Shown: one piece after another, positions 12,501 through 25,100 of the stretch
Layout: each line of letters begins with the position of its first letter
Position numbering within the stretch: the first letter of the stretch is position 1
Source of the DNA: Marsupella aquatica
Lineage: Eukaryota > Marchantiophyta
Direction: 5' to 3'
Assembly (NCBI GenBank): GCA_973895155.1
Contig: OZ316898.1
Span: forward strand, 16,244,001-16,308,000
DNA: 64,000 nt
Translations under genes and position numbers: made by a program
Notes under the pieces: generated by a model
Database searches by the model: none
What the model saw: only the letters and a program-made list of their open reading frames with translations
Told to the model about the DNA's origin: nothing

Positions 12501-14021
12501 CCTTCATCTGAAAAAATTCCATACAACTCTCTCCAGCCTCGAGTTCCACACACATAAATTCTCCCCCAACAACGACAACAAAGTTCCCCGTCCCCGTGCC
12601 TAACAACTCAAACTGCCCCTTATGCTCGAGTGTTCACAGGTCTCCATGTGTCACTCTCTCATAATTCTATCATAAAAGCCCATTAAGCCTAAGGCAATCA
12701 TTTCTTCTTTTATTCCTCTTTTGACTTATTACAGTTTTCCTCGGGGGAGTCACTTCCACGGAAGTGACACATCACGTGCGACGAAGTATAAGCCCATTTA
12801 AATGGGTGTGGTGGAAGACTTCCAAAGTTTGGTAGATAAACACATAGGGCATGTTTTATTGATTGGTCAACTTTAAAGAACACATAGGCCTACTTAATTG
12901 CAAAAATACTTTCTGTAAAGTTTTTAGGGATTTTTTAATAAAAAATGACAAAATTTAAAGAAAGAAAGGGCTTTGCAAAAAAATATTTTTTCACTTATAA
13001 GTTAGGGGGGTCAAACCCTAAAACGTCAATGCATGCGATGTATGGCACTCCATATAGTGACCCCCCCAGCAGTTTTCCTCTTTCAATAAAAGTCTCTCCC
13101 AAATCACAATCCATCACCGAATACCTCCAACTCAAAAATAAGGTTTTCACTTCCCTTCCTTCATTTTCCATCACGACGACACCGGGCCCACATGGCCTTG
13201 CCATAAGCCAAAGCCAACATGCACTGTTTGTCCAAAACAACCCCTCTTTAGGTGCAGCCCATGCTTCCCCACTTCCTTTTTGTCACTGGCTAACCGCCCT
13301 GCCCCCAGAACATGCCCATGACCCAATTAGCATAGCTTGTCCCAAAGCTTGTCCTAAAATGCCTAGACCAGATTGGCCCCGACTGTAGCAACCAACTTAA
13401 AGCTTCTTGCTCAAGTGATAGCCTAGGGCCAAGTGAACTTGGGAACTCAACCTCCATGCCTACCTGGATTTGCCTCCCCAATGCAAGCTCTCATGATAAA
13501 ATTGAGCGTGGTTTGGTCATTGTTTCGACAAGATTTGGCAAGTGGGCAAGATAGCCCCCACAAAACCAAAACCTCCATGGCACCCCTATACCAAGCTAAG
13601 CTCAAGAGAATGTAGTCCTTCTCAAGAGCTTTCCAACACATCCAAGAAGTCCCCCAGTGGACTTCCCGTTGAGAAGTTATCATTGTTTCCGTTTGGTGTT
13701 AATTTCCTCTTCGTGTCATTGGATCATCTCCCTATAGCGCAATTGATCCTCCCTTAGCTCTTTGGGTCTGCAATTTCTGCGGTCGATTGGCATTGTCCGT
13801 CAATGGATTTTGTCACAATATGTTGTCTACTATCAATTTCTATTGATAAAACTATTATCTTCTAATTATACTACAATGACAGTCAAACGCAATGCGAGCG
13901 GGAGATAGAGGAGGCAAAAATGGCACAGCTCAAGTGAAGAGAATGAGCTTAGGGACAGACAAATCTATTCTCTTATGGACCCTCCTTGAGGGATTGGGCA
14001 TGGCTTAGCCTGTACTTGCGG
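9563..14021. other. Gene-free AT- and pyrimidine-rich intergenic DNA
   Basis: From about 10160 to 12700 the plus strand is strongly C/T-biased, which opens long but featureless frames. An ATTT run sits near 10331-10350. A short perfect inverted repeat (GTCACTTCC, 2-nt loop, GGAAGTGAC) is at 12749-12768. No frame in 12.9-13.8 kb resembles a known family. I see no gene here. Confidence 0.5.
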
Positions 14022-16255
14022 ATGATGTTCAGCTCATGCCGCTTAATCCGCAGTTCATCTTGGGCTTTCTTGGCCGCCCTTAGATCTTCAATCTCAGCTT
14101 CCATCCTCCTAAGCCGCCGGATGACCTCGTCCTTCTTGCTTCTCTCTAAAGCCACCGCTTCTTCTAATTGGTGCTTCTCCAACTGCTCCCTATGGAAAAA
14201 GGGTCCTACCTCCAACTCCTCCCCAAAGATGCCGAGCGCAAGTTCCCCACACATCTCACCATACTCCATGGCTCTATTCTTAGCATAGGTGGAGTAAGTA
14301 GAAGTGATCGGCATCGCCCATCGCGGCCTCTGCTCCCAAGCCGTCTTGCGGATCTCTTCAATCGTGGCTAGAGGTTTGCTTCCTTTTTCGGCTAGCCGCC
14401 TGATGTCCTCCGGCCAATCTCCTCCTGGCAAATCCTTTTCCCTAGCCAGGGCTGCCTCCTCTTCCTGCCTGATTCGCTCCTGAAATTCCTGCGCCATCTG
14501 TTTTATGCCGTCAAAGCTCGGGGGAGCAACATCTGGTGGGGGAGACTCAGGGCTACTCTGCTGGTTGGGGTCCCCTCGTACTACCCTCGGAAGTGTGGGG
14601 ATAAACCGGCCACAGGTCCTTACTCCTGGAACGTGATGGTCCGACCCATAGCCGGAGTTATCATGGCTGCAGTCCTCCACTGCCTCCTCTACTTCTTGGA
14701 CTTTCGGCTTCTCCCTCTCTTCGTCTGTAGGAGCTTTAGGCAATTCTACCTCAGATTCAGAGCTTGAGACTCTCACGTACATTCGAACACCCGGCTTGGA
14801 TTCTGGCCTGATTCTGCTTAGGTTGACCTCTGGGGCAATGTCCTGTATTGGTGCTGCTGCCGAAGCCGGTGCCGGTGCCGTCTTTTCCTTCTCCAGCATT
14901 TTCAGCAGATTCTGTATGCTTGGTTGCTGCATCGGCAAGTCTTCCTTCCTTGGCCTAAACACCTGCTCAATCGTAGGGCTAACAGGTGGTTGAGGCTTCT
15001 CTGCTACCGGCCTCGGTGCTGGAGCTTCCTCGGGTGCCCTTACCTACAGGGGAAGTACTGGGGCAAAGGTCTGACCTCTGGCATACCGGCACAACAGCGG
15101 CATGTGATAGCCAAGCCGCGACACGCTCCCCATGCCGATTACCTGCTGCTCCTCCTTTAAGATCTTCTTCAATTGGTTGAGGAGGTACCCATTGTAGTCC
15201 CGGATTGGGTCTGGCCTCTCTGCCAGATAGACCTGTGCCTTGCCGATCTCTGCCCTCGGCAAGTTACAATGCATGGTCACCCGCAAGAAGTCGATCATCT
15301 CTCCTATGTGCGGGTTGGTGCAGGTGTTCCGGAAGAAGCCATTCTTCGTTGATGGCCCGGGGAACGACCGGAACTCCTTGTCAGACAAGGTCTTCCTGGT
15401 ATCAACTTTGGTCTTATTGCCTATCGGCAAGCCAAACACTTCGGCAATCACCTTGGGAGTAAGATAGAAATCCTTCCCATATATCCTCGTGCAATTGGTC
15501 TCGGGTTCCCATGACCCCACGAATTCTAATAGCTCTGAATCCGGTACCTCCGGCTTCAGCCATGGTAATCTTACAAAGGCCTCTAAGCCGGATCCGGCCA
15601 TGAAGCCTTGGTACTTCTTGGTCTGCATGGCCGTAAAGCATGCATCCTCCTCCCGTGCAAAATGTAGTTGCACCTCCACTGGTAGGGTTGCCGCCCAGCC
15701 CTTCCAGGTGTCATCCTTGGTTGGAATGGCATTGATGGGATCGACCTCCTCCTCTTCGGCTTCTCCCTGCCTCCTGCTCTGCTGCTCGGCTGGCTTCTTT
15801 GGTGCCGCCGACCTCATTCTTTTTGTCGGGGTGGCTTCATCGTTGACGGCTCCCTTCCTCTTCATCTCGGCTGCCGTGGAGGTTTCTCCTAGCACCGTTG
15901 CCTGGGTCCACCTTTCCGTGCTACCCTTCAATTCCCAGTGTATGTCGTTGCAGTTCTTGATGGCCTCTCGAATGCCGATGATTCTGTCTTCGCAAAACAG
16001 AAGATCGTCGAGCTGATTGGAAGTAGGAGTCCACAAGAACTCGGCCTTGATGAGTTCGCCTCCTAAGAAAGCCGTCTTCTGCAGCTCCCACAATCGAGCG
16101 AGCTCCTGTCGTTCTCGAGCTGCCCTTTCTGATTCTTCGTCCTCGTAAGTCTTGATGTACTCAGTTGCCCGTTTGAACAGGCATCCCCAGAAATGTGCCG
16201 CTTGATTGACGTTGCTCATACCCTCCTTGAGTCGATCGTTGGTATCTGTTCCCAC
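14022..16255 (-). pseudogene. LTR-ORF fragment, copy 1
   Basis: Same frame throughout, with one nonsense codon at 15044-15046 (a CAG to TAG change relative to the other copies, between PVLPL and VRAPEEAP). Upstream part: alpha-helical N-terminal region, an NLS-like KRMRSAAPKK cluster, then the globular domain with YGKDFYLTPKVIAEVFGLPIG and HCNLPRAEIGKAQVYLAE. Downstream part: Pro-rich linker, acidic SSSESE segment and the start of the coiled coil. The frame leaves the family sequence after RHELNI, at the truncation point near 14022. Known family relation: plant retroelement accessory proteins. Function inferred only. Confidence 0.8.
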
Positions 16256-16580
16256 CCCGCGTGCTTGCCTAAGCAGCTGACAATAGTTGGCCTCCCGTAG
16301 TCGTCTGCCTAGTTCGTGCTCGCAAATGAGCCACCATCTCCTGCAAGCGCTCCTTACCCCTCTCCTCTTCCGGTCCTTTCTAGCCGCCGATGCTTAGCGC
16401 GCCCTAACCCCTAATCTTGTTTTCACACCCAGCGTCCTTACCTCCGGCCTCGGTCCGGGTTCCATAGTCGCCCCTAATTGTTTATATTTTCCTTGTTTTG
16501 TCCCTATACTAAGGTGTTTCTAGGGTGCACTCCTGCTTTACCCACTTAACTGGCCGAGTGATTCCTGGCTAGGCATCACA
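14022..16580 (-). mobile_element. 3'-truncated LTR of the C/D family (copy 1)
   Basis: Sense strand is minus. The LTR start TGTGATGCC lies at 16580 and abuts the gag gene of element E without a PPT, so this is the 5' end of an inserted element or solo LTR. Sequence follows the family LTR until about 14022, where it breaks inside the coiled-coil part of the LTR-ORF and joins unrelated DNA. The last ~2 kb of the LTR are missing. It contains the LTR-ORF fragment described next. Confidence 0.85.
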
Positions 16581-17166
16581 CCGACTCCTTGGATCCCATT
16601 CTGATCTCTCCCATCTTGATCAAAGCTTTTAATTCTTCTCCCACCTTCCTAAACTCCTGCAAGAAGGCTAGCTTGAAGGCATCCCAATCATTCTTGGTGG
16701 CATTTGATAGGTTGTTGAACCAAGGTCTTGCATCTCCTCTCAAGACACCCGCCAAAGTGGTCAACTTAATATCAAACTCTCCATTGGCTTGGGCTGTCCC
16801 AATGAAGTCCTCCAACCAAGCATCAGGATCCTCCTTGGGCTTGCCATGGAATGTCTTGTATTGAAATCTTGCTCTTTGAGTCACCACCATGGCTGCCTCT
16901 TGCTCTTCACTTGTGTCGGTAGTGGAAGAGGATGTATCACTCCACCCTACACTGGGTTCTACTTCAGCTTGCAAATGAAGGTCCTCCCAATCTGGTTGCT
17001 CCAACTGGTCACCAAAGTTGAAACTAAGAGAGGCTTCTCTTAGTGCTTGACTCCTTGTAGTGGGCATGCCACTCACAATCACCTTCTTATCTCCCTCCTC
17101 TTGAACAACCAACCTGCAAACACACCTCCAAGTCTTGTGGCTCCACTCCCACAATACAAATTGCAA
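16581..17166 (-). pseudogene. Element E gag N-terminus (Ty3/gypsy), interrupted
   Basis: Gag forms the virus-like particle of an LTR retrotransposon. This 5' piece has the Retrotrans_gag signature: FQYKTFHGKPKEDPDAWLEDF, then GVLRGDARPWFNNL and FKLAFLQEF. It aligns with the gag of element C (YKAFHGRGDEDPDEWLDDF, GEARPWYRAL) but is clearly diverged. The likely start is the ATG at 17067 (MPTTRSQ). The gene stops at 16581, where the TGTGATGCC end of LTR copy 1 interrupts it after RMGSKES. The PBS lies a few bases upstream of the frame, as expected for the start of a gypsy internal region. Confidence 0.82.
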
Positions 17167-17173
17167 AGAGTTA

Positions 17174-17191
17174 TCCCCGGCAGCGGCGCCA
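17174..17191 (-). other. Primer-binding site of element E (tRNA-Asp type)
   Basis: Sense TGGCGCCGCTGCCGGGGA. It complements the 3' end of plant tRNA-Asp (known to end in CCCCGGCAACGGCGCCA) with one mismatch. It sits between the inferred LTR end (17202) and the gag frame. Confidence 0.75.
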
Positions 17192-18044
17192 AAAACAAGG
17201 GTGGGCTTCTATGTCAAATACTTGTCAAGGAGCTTAAGCGGCTTTTCTCCCCAAAAGACTACCTAATACCTACTCCATATCATACCAGGGTCACAAAGGA
17301 TTGACAAAACTTCTGAAATGTGCCTACAATGACTAATCACTCCATACATAAGTAGTTTCAACTCTCCACTTCTAGAGAGGTAGTCCCCTTGACTACTTTT
17401 GTACTCACACCCTTCCCCTCTCCTCTACTCCAAGGATCAGCAAGGGGGATCTCCGCTCCAAGCTGTCACCTTAGAGAAGAGTCTCACACAAACACCCAAG
17501 AACCAAAGTACTTTCCTCTTCAAGCTTAAGTCTCCTCAAGACCCTCAAAGTAGTGTTACCCCTCAACCTTGCCCCCTGGCCTTGGTTTGGGTCCACACAT
17601 CCCCTTTGAGCTCTAGAGAAGGCTCCTCTATCTAAGGGCTCTTCCTCTTGTTCTTACTTCTTGTTAACACCACACACCAAGCAAAGTACTTTCCACCCTC
17701 AAGCTATAATCCTTTCTAAGTCTCAAAGTAGTGCTCTACCTTAACCTTGCTTCCTTGGCCTTGGTTTTGTACTAGCACATCCCCTTTGAGCTTAGACCAA
17801 GATTACATCATAGCATGGACTCTTCTCTTGCTCTCATATGCTTCAAATGCACTCACACTTAATGGTCACAATGAAGATTGGCAAGTCCCCTTTTATTGCA
17901 TCACCTTTACAACAAAAGTTCACTACACATTCTCCACACTAAGCATGGACCACCTCTCTCTTCTCAAGCTTAGCCCTACCTTGGCAAGGTAGAGATTTCA
18001 CTTAAGAGATGAGACTCCCGGTCCCTAACAAATGAAAACTTCCT

Positions 18045-18053
18045 CCTTATATA
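18045..18053 (-). promoter_or_regulatory. TATA box in the element E LTR
   Basis: Sense TATATAAGG inside the LTR, with a run of short tandem repeats immediately upstream in the sense direction. Position and sequence fit the U3 promoter. Confidence 0.55.
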
Positions 18054-18065
18054 CTATTCTCCTTC

Positions 18066-18200
18066 CACACCACACCAAGGTAGCCCACCAAGGACCAAGG
18101 ACCAAAGTAGAGGACCAAGGACCAAGATAGAGGACCAAAGACCAAGGTAGAGGACCAAAGTAGCCCACCAAGGACCAAGGTCCAATCACCAAAGTCCTAC
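18066..18200. repeat. Minisatellite of CCAAGGA-type units in the E LTR
   Basis: Head-to-tail degenerate units such as CCAAGGACCAAGGACCAAAG and TAGAGGACCAAGGACCAAGA. They sit just upstream of the TATA box in the LTR sense direction. Confidence 0.8.
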
Positions 18201-19116
18201 TAACTACCAAAGTCACACTACAACAAAAGTCCAACTAACTACCACTCCCACTCAAGCTCCTTCACCTTGTGATTGCCTGGTCTATTCAACCATCTCCTAG
18301 CCGCCCTTGTGCTTGACTTATTCCTGCCTTGTGGTAGCCTCATCGAAGCGTTTTTACACTTAGTCGGATTTTGTTGTTTGGGAAAAACTATAATTCCCCG
18401 GCCCATATTGTACCCACCGCCAAAAATCACCCATAAGGCCAAAAGGACTTTTGAGTAGATCCATAGATTTTCTTGACATAGGGCTATGTCCTGGTTTACT
18501 AAGATCTAAACAAAACCCTATAACCAATTTTCTAAAATTAGGTAAAGAGGGTTAATTCTTATGTTTTCCAAAATTCTTCTCAACTTTGAGATGCTCCCAA
18601 AAAGTAACCAAAGGTAACCAAGTTCTCCCACAAGTTTCCAGGGATAGAGTGGACCATATTTAACCTATTTTGAAACTTGGAACCCCTACCTTTTCCCATC
18701 AGCTATTTTTCCCGAGACCCGCTATTTGGTAACTTTAAGTTTTGCCAAAATACTTACAACTCCTAGGTTAAGACCCCACTTGACTTTGTGACTTTTATGT
18801 GTGGTCTAGGGACTACCTAGCACCTATAGGGTGAGTCTTAGCAAAACTTATCACTCAAAAGTATCGGTCATGCCTTCGGCCCGATTTGCCGACTACCGTA
18901 ACTTTTTTCCGCCCTTACCAAATAACTTACTCAACTCTTGATACTTCTTAGAGAAACATGTCCTCTCCCTCAATTTATTTCCCTACTCTACTTCCCTAGT
19001 TATTAAGTTATCTTAAACCTAACAACTCTGCTAATCACTAAACTATGTAATTACTACTCCTTGAAAGCAAAAAACTGATGCATTTCCTACTCAAGCCTCC
19101 CTTGAGCCATTCCACA

Positions 19117-20396
19117 CGGGGAACGACCGGAACTCCTTGTCAGGCAAGGTCTTCCTGGTATCAACTTTGGTCTTATTGCCTATCGGCAAGCCAAACACTT
19201 CGGCAATCACCTTGGGAGTAAGATAGAAATCCTTCCCATATATCCTTGTGGAATTGGTCTCGGGTTCCCATGACCCCACGAATTCTAATAGGTCTGAATC
19301 CGGCACCTCCGGCTTCAGCCATGGTAATCTTACAAAGGCCTCTAAGCCGGATCCGGCCATGAAGCCTTGGTACTTCTTGGTCTGCATGGCCGTAAAGCAT
19401 GCATCCTCCTCCCGTGCAAAATGTAGTTGCACCTCCTTTGGTAGGGTTGCCGCCCAGCCCTTCCAGGTGTCATCCCTGGTTGGAATGGCATTGATGGGAT
19501 CGTCCTCCTCCTCTTTGGCTTCTTCCTGCCTCCTGCTCTGCTGCTCGGCTGGCTTCTTTGGTGCCACCGACCTCGTTCTTTTTGCCGGGGTGGCTTCATC
19601 GTTCACGGCTCCCTTCCTCTTCATTTCGGCTCCCGTGGATGTCTCTCCTAGCACGGTTGCCTTTGTCCACCCCTCCATGCTACCCTTCAACTCCTAGTGT
19701 ATGTTGTTGCAGCGTTTGATGGCTTCTCGGATGCCGACGACTCTATCTTCGCAAAACAGAAGATCGTCGAGCTGATTGGAAGTAGGAGTCCACAAGAACT
19801 CGGCCTTGATGAGTTCACCTCCTAAGAAAGCCGTGTTCTGCAGCTCCCACAATCGAGCGAGCTCTTGTCGTTCTCGAGCTGCCCTTTCTGATTCTTCGTC
19901 CTCGTAAGTCTTGATGTACTCAGTTGCCCGTTCGAACAGGCATCCCCAGAAATGTGCCGCTTGATTGACGTTGCTCATACCCTCCTTAGGTCGATCGTCG
20001 GTATCTACTCTCTCCCCGAGTGCTTGCCTATGCAGCTAATAGTAGTTGGCCTCCCGTAGTCGTCTGCCTAGTTCATGCTCGCAAATGAGCCACCATCTCC
20101 TGCAAGCGCTCCTTACCCCTCTCCTCTTCCGGTCCTTTCTAGCCGCCGATGCTTAGCGCGCCCTAACCCTAATCTTGTTTTCACCCCCAGCGTCCTTACC
20201 TCCGGCCTCGGCCCGGGTTCCATAGTCGCCCCTAATTGTTTATATTTTCCTTGTTTTGTCCCTATACTAAGGTGTTTCTAGGGTGCACTCCTGCTTTACC
20301 CACTTAACTGGCCGAGTGATTCCTGGCTATGCATCACAGGTACACTCCTGCTTTTACCATGTAAACCGGCCTAGTGATTCCTGGCTAGGCATCACA
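19117..20396 (-). mobile_element. 3' LTR of element D, truncated by element E
   Basis: The LTR start (sense TGTGATGCC) at 20396 follows the D pol end and a PPT-like GTGGGGAGC. After 58 bp a second TGTGATGC(A/C)TAGCC start occurs at 20338, so the LTR 5' end is present twice. Sequence continues through the N-terminal part of the LTR-ORF until 19117, where element E begins. The LTR-ORF remnants (about 19117-20237) keep family residues but carry a nonsense codon where the others have the W of HWELKG (sense TAG, 19694-19696). Confidence 0.82.
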
Positions 20397-22129
20397 TAGC
20401 TCCCCACTTAATTGTGAAGCGTCCTCGCGAACAACTTCATCTTCGTCCATATAGTATTTCTTGAGGTGGTCGTAATGGATGCGAACTGGGTACACCTCTC
20501 CAGTTATGTTGGCCAATTGCACAGAGCCATTAGAGAACTTCATTGATACCCTGAAAGGTCCTAACCAGCGAGTGTAAAGTTTCCCCGGAAACCTACTATA
20601 CCTACTGTCATAAAGTAATACAAGATCTCCTGTGTTAATACTAACTAGTTTCAACCTTTTATCATACCGCTGCTTCATGGTATTCTGTCTATATTCTACT
20701 CTCTCGGCTAAAATCATTCTTGCCTCCTCTAAAGCTTCTAACCTATATTCTCGCTCCTTTAGGCTTTCCTCCTCTGAGGCTCTCTCCTCAATTGTAACTT
20801 GAAATGTAGGGATCTCAAGTTGCATGGGTACCAGAGCTTCCTGTCCAAAGGTTAAGAAAAAAGGTGTATGACCGGTAGTGGATTTATAGGCTAAATTGTA
20901 AGCAAAAACAGTAGCAAACAATTTATCATCCCAATCGAGTTTGTTCTGGGCTACAGTTTTGTTTAATATTTTTCCTATAATTCCATTGGCTCGTTCTGTC
21001 AACCCGTTGCCTTTGGGTGGTAGGGAGTAGTAGGCCTATGTCTAACTAAATACTGCTCATTTAAACGACTAATTATATCATTCAGAAAATGGGTTCCTCT
21101 ATCACTAACTAATTCTAAGGGTGCGCCATACCTGGTGAAGATCTGCTCATACATGAATTGAGCCGTAGTAATTGCATCATCCTTCGTTGTCGGCCTGGCC
21201 TCTACCCACTTAGTTGCATAATCCGTGGCCAAGATTATGTACTTGTTTCTTCGTGGATGGGTCAATGGTTTCAGGGGTCCGATGTAATCAATACCCCACT
21301 TCTCAAATGGTGCCAGAGGTAGAATAGGGTGTAGTGGATGTCTTGTGGACGCCCTTGGACATCTTTGTGCAAGGTGGGCCACCAGTAACCAGCATTTAAT
21401 ATTTTTTTAGAAGTGGTTACTGGAGCGAAATATCCCCCGGCCTCCTCTCCATGCATAGCTCGTAAGACTCATTTTACCTCTCCCTCCTCCAAACACCTTT
21501 GAATCGTGCCGCTGATTCCATGCCTGTGTAGCACGCCCTTGATGCACTGATATTGTCTGACCTTCCGCAAAAAGACTACGGCTTGCTCTCGGCTTAGCCC
21601 GGGCTGTAATCTGGAAGTGCTGAGAAATTGTAAAATCTCAGGGTACCATGTATCAATTATTTCCACAACAAATAGCTCCTCGTCGGGAAATCGATCGTCT
21701 ATGCAATCCGTGGTAGGTTCACCTGTGATCCTTGAAAAGAAGTCGGCATTGGCGTGTAGCTTTCCCAACTTGATTTTTAGCTCGTAGTCAAACTCCTGTA
21801 ATAGCAAAATCCATCTTGCTACCCTGCCTGTAAGGTCCGGCTTATTTACTAGGTACTTTAAACTTGGATGATCAGTATGAAAGATTACCTTGTACCCTAG
21901 CAGATAATGCCTAAACTTTTTACATGAATAAATGACTCCTAATGCTTCTCTTTCTGTGGTGGAGTAGTTTCGTTCGACATCGGCAAGCTGGTGGCTTGCA
22001 AAGTATATAGGATGGTCCCTTCCTTTCTCATCTAACTGACTTAGTACTGAGCCGATACAAAAGCCTGAGACATCTACAAAGACATGAAAATCCTTGTTCC
22101 AGTCTGGTGCTATCATGACTGGGGCCTCT
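20385..22129 (-). pseudogene. Element D pol, 3' half (RNase H to integrase), decayed
   Basis: RNase H (FHVFVDVSGF, HTDH, HANADFFSRI), integrase zinc region remnant, and integrase core (WGIDYIGPL, SDRGTHF). Lesions relative to element C: CGA to TGA at 21469-21471 just before the zinc region; a deletion near 21360 removing the CxxC part of the HHCC finger; and a 1-nt loss near 21008 that shifts frame before TERANG. The gene is joined in sense order to 26794-28281 on the other side of solo LTR A. Its end (LCDA, stop) overlaps the LTR start, as in C. Confidence 0.88.
22125..22129. repeat. Target-site duplication CCTCT (left copy) of solo LTR A
   Basis: CCTCT at 22125-22129 and again at 26794-26798 exactly flank the LTR. 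The undisrupted pol of element C has a single GGGGCCTCTACTAAC here. Confidence 0.92.
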
Positions 22130-25100
22130 TGTGATGCCTAGCCAGGAATCACTCAACCAGTTAAGTGGGTAAAGCAGGAGTGCACCCTAGAAACACCTTA
22201 GTATAGGGACAAAACAAGGAAAATATAAACAATTAGGGGCGACTATGGAACCCGGGCCGAGGCCGGAGGTAAGGACGCTGGGGGTGAAAACAAGATTAGG
22301 GTTAGGGCGAGCTAAGCATCAGCGGCTAGGAAAGATCAACGGGAGAAAGGACCGGAAGAGGAGAGGGGTAAGGAGCGCTTGCAGGAGATGGTGGCTCATT
22401 TGCGAGCACGAACTAGGCAGACGACTACAGGAGGCCAACTACTGTCAGCTGCTTAGGCAAGCATGCGGGGTGGGAACAGATACCAACGATCGACTCAAGG
22501 AGGGTATGAGCAACATCAATCAAGCGGCACATTTCTGGGGATGCCTGTTCGAATGGGCAACTGAGTACATCAAGACTTACAAGGACGAAGAATCAGAAAG
22601 GGCAGCTCGAGAACGACAAGAGCTCGCTCGATTGTGGGAGCTGCAGAACACGGCTTTCTTAGGAGGCAAACTCATCAACGCCGAGTTCTTGTGGACTCCT
22701 ACTTCCAATCAGCTCAACGATCTTCTGTTTTGTGAAGACAGAATCATCGGCATTCGAGAGGCCATCAAGAACTGCAACGACATACACTGGGAATTGAAGG
22801 GTAGCACGGAAAGGTGGACCCCGGCAACGGTGCTAGGAGAAACCTCCACGGCAGCAGAGATGAAGAGGAAGGGAGCCGTGAACGATGAAGCCACCCCGGC
22901 AAAAAGAACGAGGTCGGCGGCACCAAGGAAGCCAGCTGAGCAGCAGAGCAGGAGGCAGGGAGAAGCCGAAGAGGAGGAGGACGATCCCATCAATGCCATT
23001 CCAACCAGGGATGACACCTGGAAGGGCTGGGCGGCAACCCTACCAGCGGAGGTGCAACTACATTTTGCACGGGAGGAGGATGCATGCTTTACGGCCATGC
23101 AGACCAAGAAGTACCAAGGCTTCATGGCCGGATCCGGCTTAGAGGCCTTTGTAAGATTACCATGGCTGAAGCCGGAGGTACCGGATTCAGACCTATTAGA
23201 ATTCGTGGGGTCATGGGAACCCAAGACCAATTGCACGAGGATATATGGGAAGGATTTCTATCTTACTCCCAAGGTGATTGCCGAAGTGTTTGGCTTGCCG
23301 ATAGGTAATAAGACCAAAGTTGATACCAGGAAGACCTTGCCTGACAAGGAGTTCCGGTCGTTCCCCGGGCCATCAACGAAGAATGGCTTCTTCCGGAACA
23401 CCTGCACCAACCCGCACATAGGAGAGATGATCGACTTCTTGCGGGTGACCATGCATTGTAACTTGCCGAGGGCAGAGATCGGCAAGGCACAGGTCTATCT
23501 GGCAGAGAGGCCAGACCCAATCCGGGACTACAATGGGTACCTCCTCAACCAATTGAAGAAGATCTTAAAGGAGGAGCAGCAGGTAATCGGCATGGGGAGC
23601 ATGTCGCGGCTTGGCTATCACATGCCGCTGTTGTGCCGGTATGCTAGAGGTCAGACCTTTGCCCCAGTACTTCCCCTGCAGGTAAGGGCACCCGAGGAAG
23701 CCCCAGCACCGAGGCCGGTAGCAGAGAAGCCTCAACCACCTGTTAGCCCTACGATCAAGCAAGTGTTTAGGGCAAGGACGGAGGACTTGCCGATGCAGCA
23801 ACCAGGCATGCAGAATCTGCTGAAACTACTGGAGAAAGAGAAGAGATCGGCATTGGCAACGACAACGACAATGGCAACGGCAACAATGCAGGACACTGCC
23901 CCAGAGGTCAACCTAAGCAGAATCAGGCCAGAATCCAAGCCGAGTGTTCGAATGTACGTGGGAGTCTCAAGCTCTGAATCTGAGGCAGAATTGCCTGAAG
24001 CTCCTACCGACGAAGAAGAGAGGGAGAAGCCGGCAGTCCAAGAAGTAGAGGAGGCAGTGGAGGACTGCAGCCATGATAACTCCGGCTATGGGTCGGACCA
24101 TCACGTTCCAGGAGTAAGGACCTGTGGCCGGTTTATCCCCACACTTCCAAGGGTAGTACGAGGGGACCCCAACCAGCAGAGTAGCCCTGAGTCTCCCCCA
24201 CCAGATGTTGCTCCCCCGAGCTTTGACGGCATAAAACAGACGGCGCAGGAATTTCAGGAGCGAATCAGGCAGGAAGAGGAGGCAGCCCTGGCCAGGGAAA
24301 AGGATTTGCCAGGAGGAGATTGGCCGGAGGACATCAGGCGGCTAGCCGAAAAAGGAAGCAAACCTCTAGCCACGATTGAAGAGATCCGCAAGACGGCTTG
24401 GGAGTAGAGGCCGCGATGGGCGATACCGATCACTTCTACTTACTCCACCTACGCTAAGAATAGAGCCATGGAGTATGGTGAGATGTGTGGGGAACTTGCG
24501 CTTGGCATCTTTGGGGAGGAGTTGGAGGTAGGACCCTTTTTCCATAGGGAGTAGTTGGAAAAGAACCAATTAGAAGAAGCGGTGGCTTTAGAGAGAAGCA
24601 AGAAGGACGAGGTCATCCGGCGGCTTAGGAGGATGGAAGCCGAGATTGAAGATCTAAAGGCGGCCAAGAAAGCCCATGATGAACTGAGGATTAAGCGGCA
24701 TGAGCTGAACATCATGCAGGGGCAATTGGACACAGCGCAGGCTGATAATCAGATTATCAAGGATAAACTGACTCAGACCCAGGGAGAATTGGCCGACGCA
24801 ATCAAGGACAGGGAGAAATGGAAGAAGGAGCTGAGAAACACAGAGGAGGCCCATATAGCAATCAACAACCGGGTCACGGCGGAGACTCAGAGAAGGGAGA
24901 GGGCGTTGAAGGGGGAGCTCGAGAAAATCCGCGGAGTCCTTGAGCAAAAGGAGGCCGAGTTAGGGAAATCCTATCAAGGGATTATTGCGCTACAGTAGGA
25001 GCTTGCGTCCCTGACGGCCAGCTTCAAGGCCGACCTGCGGGAGAAGGACGCCCAGCTCGACCAGACTTATGCCAAGATAAATAACATGGAGTCTGAGGTC

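Larger units (their letters stand above)
17202..19116 (-). mobile_element. 5' LTR of element E, inserted in the 3' LTR of element D
   Basis: Sense TGTGGAATGG at 19116 down to AGAAGCCCA at 17202, giving canonical TG...CA ends and 1915 bp. The left boundary is set by the PBS 10 bp away. The right boundary is set by the abrupt change to D's LTR-ORF at 19117 (CGGGGAACG). The first five bases there, CGGGG, are the predicted target-site duplication, but the matching side is lost. The LTR contains a TATA-like box and a minisatellite and no long ORF, unlike the C/D family. Confidence 0.72.

Noticed and set aside
13005-13066. GGGGGGTCA / TGACCCCCC inverted pair as a MITE
   Set aside because: Arms are only 9 bp with no flanking duplication; probably chance in G/C-run DNA.
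12945-13388. 147-codon plus-strand frame
   Set aside because: No family similarity, biased composition, no neighbouring gene parts; also overlapped by an equally open minus frame.
22709-23236. Reverse-strand frames inside LTR-ORFs (e.g. 175 codons), recurring in every copy
   Set aside because: They recur only because the sense ORF is conserved; Ser-rich shadow translations without motifs.
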